Source: Halobacillus halophilus (lineage in GTDB: Bacteria > Bacillota > Bacilli > Bacillales > Halobacillaceae). From it: a DNA stretch of 64,000 nt. The DNA lies in NCBI RefSeq assembly GCF_020171985.1, contig NZ_JAIVAL010000002.1:62001-126000 (forward strand), read 5' to 3'. Below are positions 53,871 through 63,949 of the stretch, piece by piece (within the stretch, counting starts at the first letter, position 1; every line of letters begins with the position of its first letter). The notes under the pieces are model-generated. The model ran no database searches. It was not told where the DNA came from and saw nothing but the letters and a program-made list of their open reading frames with translations. The position numbers and the translations under genes were made by a program.

Positions 53871-54692
53871 TTACCCTTTAACAGCACTCGATGAGATGCC
53901 TTCTACTACTTTGTTACTGAAGAAAATAAAGGCTAATAGAATCGGCAGGAGACTAATAATAAGGGTAGCTCCTATCGCTCCCCAATCTGTCATGTACTGA
54001 CCGATAAAGTTCTGGATTCCTACTGTCAAGGTCTTGTATTGATCGGAACTTATGAAGGTGTTTACAAACACAAACTCGTTCCAGTTGTAGATCATGTTGA
54101 TGATGACAATGGTTGATAAAACCGGTGTCGTCATCGGCAGGATAATCCGAAAGAACAGCCGGTGAATCGAGCATCCATCGATAATAGCGGCTTCTTCAAT
54201 TTCACGCGGCAATGTATAGTAAAACCCTAGTAAAATCATCATGGTAATCGGCAGGTTGTATGCCGTATAGGTAATGACAATGGACCACGGGTTATCTATC
54301 AAATTCACATTTAAAAACATATTAAAAAGTGGAATAATGGCGGAATGAATTGGGATCATGAGTCCGACCATAAATAATCCAAGCACTAAACTGCTTAGTT
54401 TCCACTGCATCCTTGTGATCGCAAACGTTGCCATACTCGCGAGCAGCGAGGTAAGAATAATCGCAACTACCGTAATCCAGACGCTGTTAAAGAAATAGGT
54501 ACCGATTCCACCCTCCCATACCGTTAAGTAATTTTCCCACTTCCATTCCTGCGGCAGCGCAAATGGAGATCCAGCAAATATCTCACGGTTTCCTTTTAAC
54601 GAAAATAAGAAGAGCCAGACAATCGGCAAAATCTGAAATACAGCTACCAGTCCTAAACATAAATAAAGGAAGATATAGCCGAGGCGATTCAT
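53871..54692 (-). CDS. carbohydrate ABC transporter permease (MalG type), xylo-oligosaccharide locus
   Basis: This 273-residue CUT1 permease has six membrane helices, the first at residues 7-29, and the EAA loop EIEEAAIIDGCSIHRLFFRIILP near residue 170. It lies next to the MalF-type partner and a lipoprotein, in a locus with xylA, xylB, xylR and a beta-xylosidase, so xylo-oligosaccharides are the probable substrate. No ATPase gene is adjacent. Confidence 0.9.
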   Translation of the reverse strand: MNRLGYIFLYLCLGLVAVFQILPIVWLFLFSLKGNREIFAGSPFALPQEWKWENYLTVWEGGIGTYFFNSVWITVVAIILTSLLASMATFAITRMQWKLSSLVLGLFMVGLMIPIHSAIIPLFNMFLNVNLIDNPWSIVITYTAYNLPITMMILLGFYYTLPREIEEAAIIDGCSIHRLFFRIILPMTTPVLSTIVIINMIYNWNEFVFVNTFISSDQYKTLTVGIQNFIGQYMTDWGAIGATLIISLLPILLAFIFFSNKVVEGISSSAVKG

Positions 54693-54706
54693 GGGGTAAC
54701 CTCCTT

Positions 54707-55585
54707 TTAATATTGAAGTTCTTCTTTGTCCGCCGTTAATTTACGAACAATGACGGTGACAATGAGTGTAATGACAAGCAGCAAGAAACCAATCGCACTT
54801 CCATATCCGAAATCATTGGTACTGAAGGCCAGTTTATACATGTAGGATGCCATAACTTCACTGGCCCCATTCGGCCCTCCTCCGGTCATGACGTAGATCA
54901 GATCGAAGTATTTTAATGAGCCTACAATTGCAAGAACGATGGTCACTTTTACAACCCCTGCTATCAGAGGAAGTTTGATACGGTAGGCAATCTGTAAAGG
55001 TGAAGCCCCGTCAATCTTCGCCGCTTCAATCAGCGATTCCGGGATGTTCTTCAAAGCTGCATAGTAAATCAGAATGTAAAAACCGGCGTACTGCCATAAA
55101 ATCGGGATAAAAATCGCATAAAGGACAATATCCGGATTGGCAAGCCAGGCTGGTGGGTTATCTACTCCTAAGCCCATCAGCATCTTGTTTAATATTCCGT
55201 TCGATGGGTTAAAGACTTTAATCCACAACTGGGCAATAGCCACCGAGGACAAAAGCATAGGAATTAAGTATATTTTTCTTAACAGATCGGCTCCTTTGAT
55301 TTTGGATGCCAGAATCATAGATATAGCCAAATATACGATTAAGCTTAATGTTGAGAAAAATGCTAATAGAAATGAGTGAAACGCACTATCCCAGAATTTC
55401 ATATCCTGTACCGCGGTTATATAATTTTCCATTCCGATGAATTCCATGTCGCCAATGCCGTTCCAATCCATCAGACCGTAGTAGGCCGATAATCCTAACG
55501 GAATAAAAATAAGGATTCCGACAAGGATCAAGGCTGGCAGAACATAGAAGGCGATCATCCATTTGTTGGACATTACTTTATTCAC
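54707..55585 (-). CDS. carbohydrate ABC transporter permease (MalF type), xylo-oligosaccharide locus
   Basis: This 292-residue CUT1 permease has six membrane helices and the EAA loop SLIEAAKIDGASPLQIAYRIKLP near residue 190. A GTG start is suggested by GGAGGTAAGG at suitable distance. It is encoded between the lipoprotein and second permease genes, spaced as one operon. Confidence 0.9.
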   Translation of the reverse strand: MNKVMSNKWMIAFYVLPALILVGILIFIPLGLSAYYGLMDWNGIGDMEFIGMENYITAVQDMKFWDSAFHSFLLAFFSTLSLIVYLAISMILASKIKGADLLRKIYLIPMLLSSVAIAQLWIKVFNPSNGILNKMLMGLGVDNPPAWLANPDIVLYAIFIPILWQYAGFYILIYYAALKNIPESLIEAAKIDGASPLQIAYRIKLPLIAGVVKVTIVLAIVGSLKYFDLIYVMTGGGPNGASEVMASYMYKLAFSTNDFGYGSAIGFLLLVITLIVTVIVRKLTADKEELQY

Positions 55586-55675
55586 TGACCTTACCTCCTC
55601 CCCTGATGGGGTAGAAAAGGAGTACCAGCTGTAGCATCTCCTTTTCTAAATTAACTAGTCGTCTTATCTATCACT

Positions 55676-56974
55676 CTATTCTTCGCTCGACATGGCTTCC
55701 TGGTGGGCTTCTGCGAATTCTTCTGGTGTAATTTCCCCGCCGAATAATGCTTGAATTTGATTTAAATGAACTTCTGCTGCATCAGGGCTCATCTGTACAT
55801 CTGCAAACAGGGTGATGTTGCTTGCATTATTTAAGTCATTCAAAACATCGACGTACATTTGTGGAAGATCCATAGACTCGGCATCTACTTTAGTTGCCGG
55901 AATCACGCCTGCATCTTGCACGGATCTTTCACCCCATTGCTCTACAAAGAATGAAACAAAATCTTTCGCTTCTGCTTTCACATCAGAATTTTCAGCTACA
56001 AACAACCCAACACCAGGACCGCCTACAAAACTGCTTTGGTCGCCCTGACCATTAACAGTTGGGAACTTGAAGTATCCGACAGAGTCTCTGAAATCCTGCG
56101 GGACATCTTCATTCGTAGTATAGTTCGGCAGATCCCACGTGCCGATCATGTACATGGCTGCCTGGCCGCTCATAAACATACTTTTAGCTTCCTGGTCAGA
56201 AAGACCGTTATAACCTGCGTTGAAGGCATTCATATCAGCTAGTTCCTGAATTTTAGCCGCTGCTTCTACAAACGCAGGCTCTTCAAAGGAACCGTTTCCA
56301 TCAATAGCTTCGGTTAGGGCCTCTGGGCCGCCGATGCGGTCAGCAAAATACATATACCATAGAGACCCAGTCCAGCGGTCTTTGTTACCTAAAGCAATTG
56401 GTTCCACTCCATTCTCTTCAAGAGTCGCCACTACCTGCTTGAACTCTTCATACGTTTGCGGAACTTCTAATCCGTTTTCCTCAAAAATGGATTTATTGTA
56501 ATAGATAGGAGCAACGTTTAATTCAAGTGGAAGACCATACGTTGTTCCATCTATTGCATAGGCTTCCGTTGTGCCTGATACGAAGGAATCCTGTAGACCA
56601 CCCTCCAGCACGTCATCTAAGGAAGCAAATTTATTACCTTCTACATAAGGTTCTAAATATCCAGCTGCCCAGGTCATCCCTACATCCGGTAATTCATTTG
56701 ATGTAGATAAAACTTTCATCTTATCTTTGTACTGTTCGTTGCTTAAAACTTCAACTTCGACGTTTACGCCTTCATTATTACTCTCAAAATCAGCTACAAT
56801 ATCCTCAATTATCTTGTGATGCTGAGCTGAACTTCCTTCGGGCCATAAGTGCATAAATTCAATTGTTTTTTCATCCTGACTGGCACTTCCCTCATCCGCT
56901 CCTCCGCTGCAGCCGACAAGAACCAAAACGAGCGATGTAATCGCCAAGAACAATGTAACCGCTTTCTTTTTCAT
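55676..56974 (-). CDS. sugar-binding lipoprotein, xylo-oligosaccharide ABC importer
   Basis: This 432-residue family 1 solute-binding protein has a lipoprotein signal with LVGC at about residues 19-22, then an acidic linker (SGGADEGSASQDE) and the body with FMHLWPEGSSAQ and ISNEQYKDKMKV-like segments. The C-terminal end is rich in Glu. It is the first gene of the importer operon, divergent from xylR across a palindromic operator. Substrate inferred as xylo-oligosaccharides from the linked GH43 enzyme. Confidence 0.9.
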   Translation of the reverse strand: MKKKAVTLFLAITSLVLVLVGCSGGADEGSASQDEKTIEFMHLWPEGSSAQHHKIIEDIVADFESNNEGVNVEVEVLSNEQYKDKMKVLSTSNELPDVGMTWAAGYLEPYVEGNKFASLDDVLEGGLQDSFVSGTTEAYAIDGTTYGLPLELNVAPIYYNKSIFEENGLEVPQTYEEFKQVVATLEENGVEPIALGNKDRWTGSLWYMYFADRIGGPEALTEAIDGNGSFEEPAFVEAAAKIQELADMNAFNAGYNGLSDQEAKSMFMSGQAAMYMIGTWDLPNYTTNEDVPQDFRDSVGYFKFPTVNGQGDQSSFVGGPGVGLFVAENSDVKAEAKDFVSFFVEQWGERSVQDAGVIPATKVDAESMDLPQMYVDVLNDLNNASNITLFADVQMSPDAAEVHLNQIQALFGGEITPEEFAEAHQEAMSSEE

Positions 56975-57048
56975 CTAAATTTTGCCCCCTATAAATTCAG
57001 AATTTTTACATCCTTTTCGAATGTTAATTACAATGTACCAGACGAAAC

Positions 57049-57072
57049 TTAGTTTGTCTAGTGGATAAACAA
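57049..57072. promoter_or_regulatory. probable XylR operator between the importer operon and xylR
   Basis: The two arms, TAGTTTGTCTA and the complement of GGATAAACAA, agree at most positions and resemble the TTAGTTTGTTT half-site of Bacillus XylR operators. It overlaps the -35 regions of a plus-strand promoter (TGGATA at 57062-57067, TATAAT at 57085-57090) and of a minus-strand one (TAGACA, 17 bp, TACATT). One site could therefore control both directions. Confidence 0.6.
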
Positions 57073-57125
57073 TGTGGTTCGTGCTATAATTGAGGAAACT
57101 TTTTTAAGAAGTGGATGGATGCGAA

Positions 57126-58328
57126 ATGAAAAAGCTGAATACTTGGAATCAGTACACCATTAAAAACGGAAACAAGTCCTTAGTATTAGAAACCATCATG
57201 AATCAAGCCCCCATTTCCCGAGCTGAAATTGCCAATAATACAGGCCTTAACAAAGGTACAGTCTCCTCTCAGGTCAGTGAACTGTTAAATGAGGATTTAA
57301 TTTATGAAAAAGGCCCGGGAGAATCAAGCGGCGGCAGGCGTCCGGTAATGCTATTATTCAATCAGCATGCGGGATACTGCATTGGTATTGATATCGGAGT
57401 CAACTATCTTCTTGGCATCCTGACAGACTTAGAAGGAAACATTTGTGAAGAGACATCCATGAATTTTCACCAGCTTTCCTATGAGCATATCAATGAAGAA
57501 CTGTGTAAAATTATTGATCATTTAACTGCTGCCGCTCCTCCAAGCCCCTATGGAATTGTAGGTATTGGAATCGGCGTTCCGGGTGCGGTTAATAAGGATG
57601 GCAAGGTGCTGCTTGCCCCGAACCTTGGCTGGCAGAATGTCGAGCTTAAACAGCCGCTTGAAGAAAAATACGAATGCCCGGTGATCATTGAGAATGAAGC
57701 TAACGCAGGTGCTTATGGAGAGAAGAAATTTGGAGCCGGCAAAGACGGAAAGGACATCATCTACGTAAGTGTCGGCGTAGGAATCGGTGTCGGACTCGTA
57801 CTTAACGGTAAATTGTACAGAGGCAATAACGGATTTTCCGGAGAGATGGGCCATATGACCATTGAAGTTAATGGAGATAAATGCCGCTGTGGTAATAACG
57901 GCTGTTGGGAATTATACGCCTCCGAACAGGCCTTGATGGCCTATGGGAAGAAGCTCGGCTTTTCTGAAGATCAGGATACTTTAGCAGAAATGATTGAATT
58001 GGCAAACACCGGAGACATGGAGCCAATTCAATCCTTCCGTACAATTGGAGCTTATCTGGGAGTCGGCATTACGAATATCATCAACTCTTTCAATCCGGAA
58101 AAAGTTATTATTGGGAACCGTCTCGCTGCAGCAAAACAATGGATTGAACAGCCGCTTCTTGAAAAAACAAAAAACAACGCTCTATGGTTTCAGAAGGATG
58201 ATTTAAATGTAAGCTTTTCGGAACTACACACTCATGCCACAGCGCTTGGAGTGGCAGCTTTTTCCTTTGAAAATTTCCTTAAAGTCGATATTCACCATGC
58301 TCCTGCCTATAAGCTGATGAATAAATAA
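57126..58328 (+). CDS. xylR: XylR, ROK-family xylose repressor
   Basis: This repressor of about 400 residues has an N-terminal winged HTH (residues 20-60: [24 protein letters not shown]) and a ROK sugar-kinase-like domain. The ROK domain shows [12 protein letters not shown] near 85, [10 protein letters not shown] near 145, the [11 protein letters not shown] region near 195 and the zinc cluster [10 protein letters not shown] near 257. Xylose binding would release it from DNA. ATG 57126 is preferred over GTG 57111 by spacing from GGATGG. It is transcribed with the beta-xylosidase gene. Confidence 0.9.
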   Translation: MKKLNTWNQYTIKNGNKSLVLETIMNQAPISRAEIANNTGLNKGTVSSQVSELLNEDLIYEKGPGESSGGRRPVMLLFNQHAGYCIGIDIGVNYLLGILTDLEGNICEETSMNFHQLSYEHINEELCKIIDHLTAAAPPSPYGIVGIGIGVPGAVNKDGKVLLAPNLGWQNVELKQPLEEKYECPVIIENEANAGAYGEKKFGAGKDGKDIIYVSVGVGIGVGLVLNGKLYRGNNGFSGEMGHMTIEVNGDKCRCGNNGCWELYASEQALMAYGKKLGFSEDQDTLAEMIELANTGDMEPIQSFRTIGAYLGVGITNIINSFNPEKVIIGNRLAAAKQWIEQPLLEKTKNNALWFQKDDLNVSFSELHTHATALGVAAFSFENFLKVDIHHAPAYKLMNK

Positions 58329-58351
58329 TTTATTACAGAGGTGATGTTACT

Positions 58352-59956
58352 ATGTCAACTATTCAAAACCCGATCTTAACTGGATTTAACCCGGACCCGA
58401 GCATCTGCCGGGCCGGCGAGGATTATTATATCGCAGTCTCAACCTTTGAGTGGTTTCCCGGCGTTGGGATTTACCACTCCAAGGATTTAAAAAACTGGCG
58501 ACTTATTTCACGTCCATTAAACCGCTTGAATCAGTTAAATATGAGGGGCAATCCCGATTCTGGTGGTATATGGGCTCCTGCTCTTTCCTATGAGGACGGG
58601 CAATTCTGGCTTATCTATACCGATGTAAAAGTAGTGGATGGACAGTGGAAGGATTGTCACAACTATCTAGTCACCTGCGATACAATAGACGGCCAATGGT
58701 CCGATCCTATCCACTTGAACAGTTCAGGCTTTGATCCTTCCCTGTTTCACGATGAAGACGGAAAAAAATACTTAGTTAACATGGTGTGGGATCACCGCAT
58801 CAGAAACCATAACTTTTATGGCATAGTGCTCCAGGAATATGATCATGGCGAACAGAAGCTTATCGGCAAACCACAGATGATCTTTAAAGGAACCGATGTT
58901 AAGCTAACCGAAGCTCCTCATCTTTACAAGCTGAATGGTTATTATTACTTGCTGACAGCTGAAGGTGGTACGAAATTTGAACATCAGGCGACCATCGCCC
59001 GCTCTGAAAATCTGGAAGGTCCTTATGAAGTGCACCCTGACAATCCGCTGATCACGACGTGGCCGTATCCAAGAAATCCACTTCAAAAGGCTGGACACGC
59101 ATCCTTAGTGAAAACGCATACAAACGAATGGTTCCTTGTCCACTTAACTGGCCGTCCACTCACACCGGAAAACAAACCATTGCTCCAGCCACGCGGATAC
59201 TGCCCGCTTGGCCGAGAGACAGCCATTCAACGCTTGGAATGGAGTAACGACTGGCCTTATGTAGTAGGTGGAAACCAGCCCTCTCTCTCCATTAAAGGAC
59301 CCTCCATTGACGAACACTCGTGGGGACAGGATTACGATGAGAAGGATGATTTTGATAGCAAGGAATTGAATCATCATTTTCAATCGCTGCGCATTCCGCT
59401 TGGGAAGGACATACTTTCTCTTGAAGAAAACCCAGGACATCTGCGCCTGTACGGTAAAGAGTCGCTTACTTCTCCGTTTACTCAAGCTTTTGTCGCCCGC
59501 CGCTGGCAGCATTTTCAGTTCACAGCGGAAACCAAAGTTGATTTCGAACCTGAATCCTTTCAGCAAGCAGCAGGACTTGTGAATTATTACAACACCAGGA
59601 ACTGGACTGCCCTGCAAATCAGTTGGGATGAGGAAAAAGGAAAAGTCCTCGATGTGACTACATGTGATAACTTTACCTTTGATCAGCCTTTGAAGGAGCC
59701 AATTTCCATTCCTGATTCAGATGATTCCATTTACTTAAGATCTGAAGTGAGAGACAATTTTTACTATTATTCCTATTCCTTTGATGGTGAGAAATGGCAG
59801 GACATTCCGCTGACCTTTGAATCTTATAAACTATCAGATGATTACGTGGACGGAGGCGGTTTCTTTACGGGAGCTTTTGTAGGTATGCAGTGCCAGGATT
59901 TATCCGGCCGCAGCAAGCCTGCCGATTTTGATTATTTTATTTACAGGCCCTGTTAA
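58352..59956 (+). CDS. xynB: beta-xylosidase, glycoside hydrolase family 43
   Basis: This 534-residue GH43 enzyme has catalytic base Asp in [18 protein letters not shown] (about residue 14), pKa-modulating Asp in [11 protein letters not shown] near 127 and catalytic acid Glu in [16 protein letters not shown] near 188. A C-terminal beta-sandwich (GH43 C2 domain, from about 330) follows. No signal peptide, so it hydrolyses imported xylo-oligosaccharides inside the cell. It lies 23 bp after xylR. Confidence 0.93.
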   Translation: MSTIQNPILTGFNPDPSICRAGEDYYIAVSTFEWFPGVGIYHSKDLKNWRLISRPLNRLNQLNMRGNPDSGGIWAPALSYEDGQFWLIYTDVKVVDGQWKDCHNYLVTCDTIDGQWSDPIHLNSSGFDPSLFHDEDGKKYLVNMVWDHRIRNHNFYGIVLQEYDHGEQKLIGKPQMIFKGTDVKLTEAPHLYKLNGYYYLLTAEGGTKFEHQATIARSENLEGPYEVHPDNPLITTWPYPRNPLQKAGHASLVKTHTNEWFLVHLTGRPLTPENKPLLQPRGYCPLGRETAIQRLEWSNDWPYVVGGNQPSLSIKGPSIDEHSWGQDYDEKDDFDSKELNHHFQSLRIPLGKDILSLEENPGHLRLYGKESLTSPFTQAFVARRWQHFQFTAETKVDFEPESFQQAAGLVNYYNTRNWTALQISWDEEKGKVLDVTTCDNFTFDQPLKEPISIPDSDDSIYLRSEVRDNFYYYSYSFDGEKWQDIPLTFESYKLSDDYVDGGGFFTGAFVGMQCQDLSGRSKPADFDYFIYRPC

Positions 59957-60344
59957 ATCTCAGTATCCATATTAAAGTTAAGCTCCCGTTTGTTGAAGAC
60001 CTGATTTCGAGATATTTAGGTTGGGAGGACAGTCCTTCAGGGGATGATTTCCGCTTTCCGTAGCCAGCCCCTCTCTCTATCAGCAACGGACCTAAAATAT
60101 ATCGAAACGGAGTCTTACAGTAACCGGTCCTATTGCGTAACAACTCTTATCAACAATAAATCTTAAAAGAGCTTATTTATAAGAAACAGTAAGAAAGACA
60201 GCTTATCCACATGGATAAGCTGTCTTTCTTATGGATACCTATTTTTTACCTATTTTCATTACAAAAATTCTTAAACAGGACACCTATTATTTGCCATCCT
60301 CTTACATATACATCAATGAGACTACCTGTAAAGGAGATGAACCA
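59957..60344. other. gap without genes
   Basis: 388 bp with no supported gene. It contains the beta-xylosidase terminator (60191-60230) and the unresolved promoter of the DUF2642/catalase pair. Confidence 0.5.
60191..60230 (+). terminator. terminator downstream of the beta-xylosidase gene
   Basis: A perfect 18-bp stem (AAGAAAGACAGCTTATCC and complement) with a 4-nt loop; the T-rich end of the second arm supports function on the plus strand. Confidence 0.75.
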
Positions 60345-60566
60345 ATGAATTCCCAGAACGTGTCGATGAATTCAGCGATCGATCCGTATGTATACCAGAC
60401 ACTCATGTCCATCCAGGGGAGACCGGTCGTTGTACAGACCACTCAGGGTTCTGTGAGAGGAATGCTGAAAACGGTGATGCCGGACCACATCGTGGTTGAA
60501 GTAAGTGGAACCCCTTTTTTCATTCGAACGCAACAGATTGTCTGGGTCTTCCCTGATCAAAGATAA
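60345..60566 (+). CDS. DUF2642 family protein (YuzF-like)
   Basis: This 73-residue protein has an Sm-like small beta-barrel pattern: TLMSIQGRPVVVQTTQGSVRGMLKTVMPDHIVVEV followed by FFIRTQQIVWV. ATG 60345 follows AAAGGAG; the longer upstream frame is not needed. It is 12 bp from the manganese catalase gene. DUF2642 proteins are common in spore formers, with no settled function. Confidence 0.8.
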   Translation: MNSQNVSMNSAIDPYVYQTLMSIQGRPVVVQTTQGSVRGMLKTVMPDHIVVEVSGTPFFIRTQQIVWVFPDQR

Positions 60567-60578
60567 AAGGAGGATGCT

Positions 60579-61469
60579 ATGTTTAAGCGCATCAATCGTA
60601 TGCAGATTGCCCTGACGATTCCTGAGCATGGAGATGCTAATGCGGCCGCTGCCGTACAGGAATTGCTTGGCGGCAAATTCGGAGAAATGTCCACATTGAA
60701 CAATTACATGTATCAGTCCTTCGGTTTTCGTAACAAAAAGAAATTCAAACCCTTCTATGATCTAGTGGCAAGCATTACCGCGGAAGAATTCGGTCATGTA
60801 GAACTCGTAAACAATTCCATTAATTTATTAACACGCGGGATCACGTTTACAGGAGACCCTGATATTGCACCTTTGCAGAATGGCCTCAATAAACGCAATA
60901 CCTATCAGTTTATTGCAACCGCGCAGACGGCTCTTCCAGGCGATTCGATGGGCAGAGCGTGGACTGGTGACAACGTTTTTAACAGCGGAAATCTGGTTTT
61001 AGATTTACTGCATAACTTTTTCCTGGAGCTTGGAGCCCGGACACATAAGATGCGCGTATATGAAATGACAGATCATCCAACGGCCCGTGAGATGATTGGA
61101 TACTTATTAGTCCGAGGCGGCACTCATGCGCTCGCTTATGCGAAAGCCCTTGAGATCGCGACTGGTGTTGATGTAAAAAAAATGCTTCCTGTTCCCGATT
61201 TGGACAACTCTAAGTTTGACTATGCCCGCCCGTTTATTGAACAGGGACTGGACAACATACTCTATACATGGAGCGATACGGATTATCAGGATATTAATCA
61301 GATCTGGAAAGGAACTAATCCGGAAAGTGGCGCTCCATTACAGGTGATTCAAGGAACACCTAAAGGCGCCCCCATTCCTGACCTGGATGATCTTCCCGAA
61401 GAATTCGCACCGGGAATTGACCGGGACGATTATGAACGCATCGCCAAGAAGCTGATGGAAAACTTATAA
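60579..61469 (+). CDS. manganese catalase
   Basis: This 296-residue four-helix-bundle catalase has Glu36, Glu70 and His73 (TAEEFGHVELV), a later ELGARTHKMRVYEM pair near residues 148-161 and RGGTHALAY near 183 with the last His. These are the dimanganese ligands, so it should decompose hydrogen peroxide. It resembles B. subtilis YdbD and the CotJC group. A strong AAAGGAGG site precedes it. Confidence 0.9.
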   Translation: MFKRINRMQIALTIPEHGDANAAAAVQELLGGKFGEMSTLNNYMYQSFGFRNKKKFKPFYDLVASITAEEFGHVELVNNSINLLTRGITFTGDPDIAPLQNGLNKRNTYQFIATAQTALPGDSMGRAWTGDNVFNSGNLVLDLLHNFFLELGARTHKMRVYEMTDHPTAREMIGYLLVRGGTHALAYAKALEIATGVDVKKMLPVPDLDNSKFDYARPFIEQGLDNILYTWSDTDYQDINQIWKGTNPESGAPLQVIQGTPKGAPIPDLDDLPEEFAPGIDRDDYERIAKKLMENL

Positions 61470-61544
61470 CCTCTCCTTTATGCAAAACACTTTCTGCGGT
61501 CTGACCTCTCATGCAGGATACTATAAACATCCATTTAAAGATAT

Positions 61545-61580
61545 AAAAAGAAGCTCTTTCGTCTGAAAGAGCTTCTTATC
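61545..61580. terminator. terminator between catalase and protease genes
   Basis: AAGAAGCTCTTTC and its complement (61565-61577) form a 13-bp perfect stem with a 4-nt loop; T residues follow on the minus strand after the second arm. It can serve both convergent genes. Confidence 0.85.
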
Positions 61581-61584
61581 TGAG

Positions 61585-63249
61585 TTATTCTACTCCAACT
61601 GCATCATAAGCCTGCATAACAGCACTTACTTCCATTGAATTTTCCCCATAGAGGTCAACAGCTGACTGGATAGCGGCTTGTCTCATCATACTGAAGTCTG
61701 AAGTCGCCGTTAGATATTTCGTTAAAGCACGATAGTAGATTTGTTCAGTTGCCGCTCTTCCTACCCCTTCTACCTCCACATCATAATGAGTTCCGCCTTC
61801 CGAGACTAGATAAGCAGCCTTATTATTAATACTTGAATTAATATGGACGCCACCATTATCTAACTCTCCGGTGTACAATTCACTGTAATGATCCGGATAG
61901 CCCCTGTCAGGATAAAATGGATGAGGCACCTGGGATGGATCTTTCAGGGAACGTAGACCATCGCCTTCTTTTCCTGGCGTGTAGATATCTTCTCCCATCC
62001 ACCAATCATCCCGATCTACCATAGCCCCTAAAATGTCAGACAGCGATTCATTTAAAGCACCAGGTTCATCCTGATATACAAGATCAGCCGAACGATCGGT
62101 AACAGCGTGGGTCAACTCATGACCAATAACATCGACGGCTCCTGATAACGGAATAAAAGTTTCACCGTCCCCATCGCCATACATCATTTGCACGCCGTTC
62201 CAAGCGGCATTATTCCAGTTTTCACCTACGTGAACGGAGGAAATCATGCGCGCTCCATTGTCATCATAGGAATCTCGATTAAAGGTGTCTTTAAAATAGT
62301 CATAAACGATCCCTGCGTTCTTATGAGCATCCACTGCAGCCGCATCACCAAAGTATTTATGACCGCTCGTGACTTCTTCTCCATGGTAACCGAGCAATTG
62401 AGAAAATAGGTTAAACCATCCGGGTTCCATATTGAGTGCATCAAATGTATGAACTCCGTCTCCCCGGGTCTCGTCAAACATGTAGTAATCTCCCTCTTGA
62501 AATGTCACTTCAAACATTTCTTTATTTCCAAGGACCCCTTTTCCAAATGCTTTTACGTGATCAATCGCATTGTAGTCGTCAACGACGTCACCCGTTTTAG
62601 CATCGATGAAGTAATGGAAGTAACCTGGTTCAGGATCTGAGGTTGAAGCCTTTACTAAATAGGTAAGTTGAAACTTTCCATCAAACTCGTAAATGAAAAG
62701 CTCACTGGAAGGCGGAGCATCATAAGCCTCTACCTCTCCGATTTCCTTTTCAATAGAAGCTTTGGCTGTTTCGATTGCTTGATCTCCTGTAATTTCAGCG
62801 TTTGTGTCTATTCCCTTTTCATCCATATTCGGTACCACCTTTCCAAAGAAGGCTTTTACTTCTTCCTCCTCATTCAAGGTAACAGTCTGATGAGCTCCGT
62901 ATATAGGAACTCCTTTATATTGCTCGGTTAAACGCACGTGGGAAGTACCCGCTTTTTGATCTTTTTGAGTATCGAGGACTTTGAAATTCTCGTTACTGCT
63001 TCCTTTTAGTTTGAACTTATCTTTTTGATAGTTAAGATAAGACAAAGCAATATCTTCTACGGTATGCGTCTGCTTAGTCAGGGATGAAAACTTTGGCATC
63101 TCCCAGTTTTCAATAATATACGATGGTGTACCATACTTTTCATTCATTTTTAATTTTGAATCGTCTGCATGGATAGTGCTGGCCCCAATACCAAGACCGC
63201 TTAGAGCTAAAGTTAGCGCAAGTGTCGATGAAACTACTTTTTTCTTCAT
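61585..63249 (-). CDS. thermolysin-family (M4) neutral metalloprotease, secreted
   Basis: This 554-residue preproenzyme has a signal peptide (about 1-28, ending in SxHADD), an FTP and PepSY propeptide (about 35-225) and a mature catalytic domain. It has the zinc site HELTH at 377-381, third ligand Glu401 in NESLSD and the late DNGGVHINSSINNKAAYLV. It hydrolyses extracellular proteins. The mature part is strongly acidic, as in halophilic secretomes. It lies 43 bp after the TasA/CalY-type gene, so co-expression is possible. Confidence 0.93.
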   Translation of the reverse strand: MKKKVVSSTLALTLALSGLGIGASTIHADDSKLKMNEKYGTPSYIIENWEMPKFSSLTKQTHTVEDIALSYLNYQKDKFKLKGSSNENFKVLDTQKDQKAGTSHVRLTEQYKGVPIYGAHQTVTLNEEEEVKAFFGKVVPNMDEKGIDTNAEITGDQAIETAKASIEKEIGEVEAYDAPPSSELFIYEFDGKFQLTYLVKASTSDPEPGYFHYFIDAKTGDVVDDYNAIDHVKAFGKGVLGNKEMFEVTFQEGDYYMFDETRGDGVHTFDALNMEPGWFNLFSQLLGYHGEEVTSGHKYFGDAAAVDAHKNAGIVYDYFKDTFNRDSYDDNGARMISSVHVGENWNNAAWNGVQMMYGDGDGETFIPLSGAVDVIGHELTHAVTDRSADLVYQDEPGALNESLSDILGAMVDRDDWWMGEDIYTPGKEGDGLRSLKDPSQVPHPFYPDRGYPDHYSELYTGELDNGGVHINSSINNKAAYLVSEGGTHYDVEVEGVGRAATEQIYYRALTKYLTATSDFSMMRQAAIQSAVDLYGENSMEVSAVMQAYDAVGVE

Positions 63250-63292
63250 CCAATTACCCTCCTGTTAATTCAAGATTAGTAACTCACTCTGA

Positions 63293-63889
63293 TCACTCGT
63301 AATCTTCACCATCGGTTTGGTTTGCTTGGAATTTCCAAGTAAGATTCAGGTCGTCACCTTGAAACGCGTTTTGGTCTTCACCATTATCAACAAATTCAAA
63401 TTGAACCCACAGAGTATCTTCATCGCCTACATCTAAGCCTCCACGTTGCTCCCAAAGCGGATCGAATACGTCTTTCGCTACGGTATCAGGATCCATGTTC
63501 TGAAGTTCACTTAAGGTCGTTTCGAAAACAGGCTCACTTTCTTTATCCCAGTTCCACAAGAAATTCACGCGGATATGATCTCCTAAATCCTTGCTTCCAT
63601 TATCACCTTCAGCGTCAATCACACTATAATCCGTTAATAGGCTGATAGATTTGATATCGAGAGTGCCTTCGTTACCTAATTTAAATTCTTTAAGTACCGT
63701 GTCTCCCGGCTTCAGGTCATTCACATCCACAATCACTTCAGGATCCACCGACACATCTAACGTCCCCATTCCAAACGTATTATTGGTCGTTTCGGTGTCG
63801 CTGAAGTATGCATAAGTTCCTCCTCCCATTAATGATAGCCCTAAGGACGCAGTCACCACTCCAGCACTTACTTTCTTAAAAAAACTCAT
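63293..63889 (-). CDS. TasA/CalY-family matrix protein (camelysin type)
   Basis: This 198-residue protein has a signal peptide with the SipW-type cleavage region GGGTYAYFSDTET (about residues 22-34), the hallmark of TasA/CalY proteins. The beta-sandwich body follows with TFGMGTLDVSVDP and LKPGDTVLKEF.LGNEGTLDI. Family members form extracellular fibres in Bacillus biofilms, processed by SipW. It is very acidic. An upstream gene, partly visible at the window end, may be its peptidase or partner. In B. subtilis tasA is SinR-repressed; no SinR box is visible in the 111 bp available here. Confidence 0.88.
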   Translation of the reverse strand: MSFFKKVSAGVVTASLGLSLMGGGTYAYFSDTETTNNTFGMGTLDVSVDPEVIVDVNDLKPGDTVLKEFKLGNEGTLDIKSISLLTDYSVIDAEGDNGSKDLGDHIRVNFLWNWDKESEPVFETTLSELQNMDPDTVAKDVFDPLWEQRGGLDVGDEDTLWVQFEFVDNGEDQNAFQGDDLNLTWKFQANQTDGEDYE

Positions 63890-63917
63890 TCCATCTCCTC
63901 CTTTTTATTAGTGAACT

Positions 63918-63938
63918 CTTATGTATTGAAAACATAAG
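63918..63938. repeat. inverted repeat before the matrix-protein gene
   Basis: CTTATGT and ACATAAG pair around a 7-nt loop. Without a T run it may be an operator, an attenuator or an RNA hairpin in the gap after the upstream gene. Confidence 0.35.
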
Positions 63939-63949
63939 AAGTGGAACAC

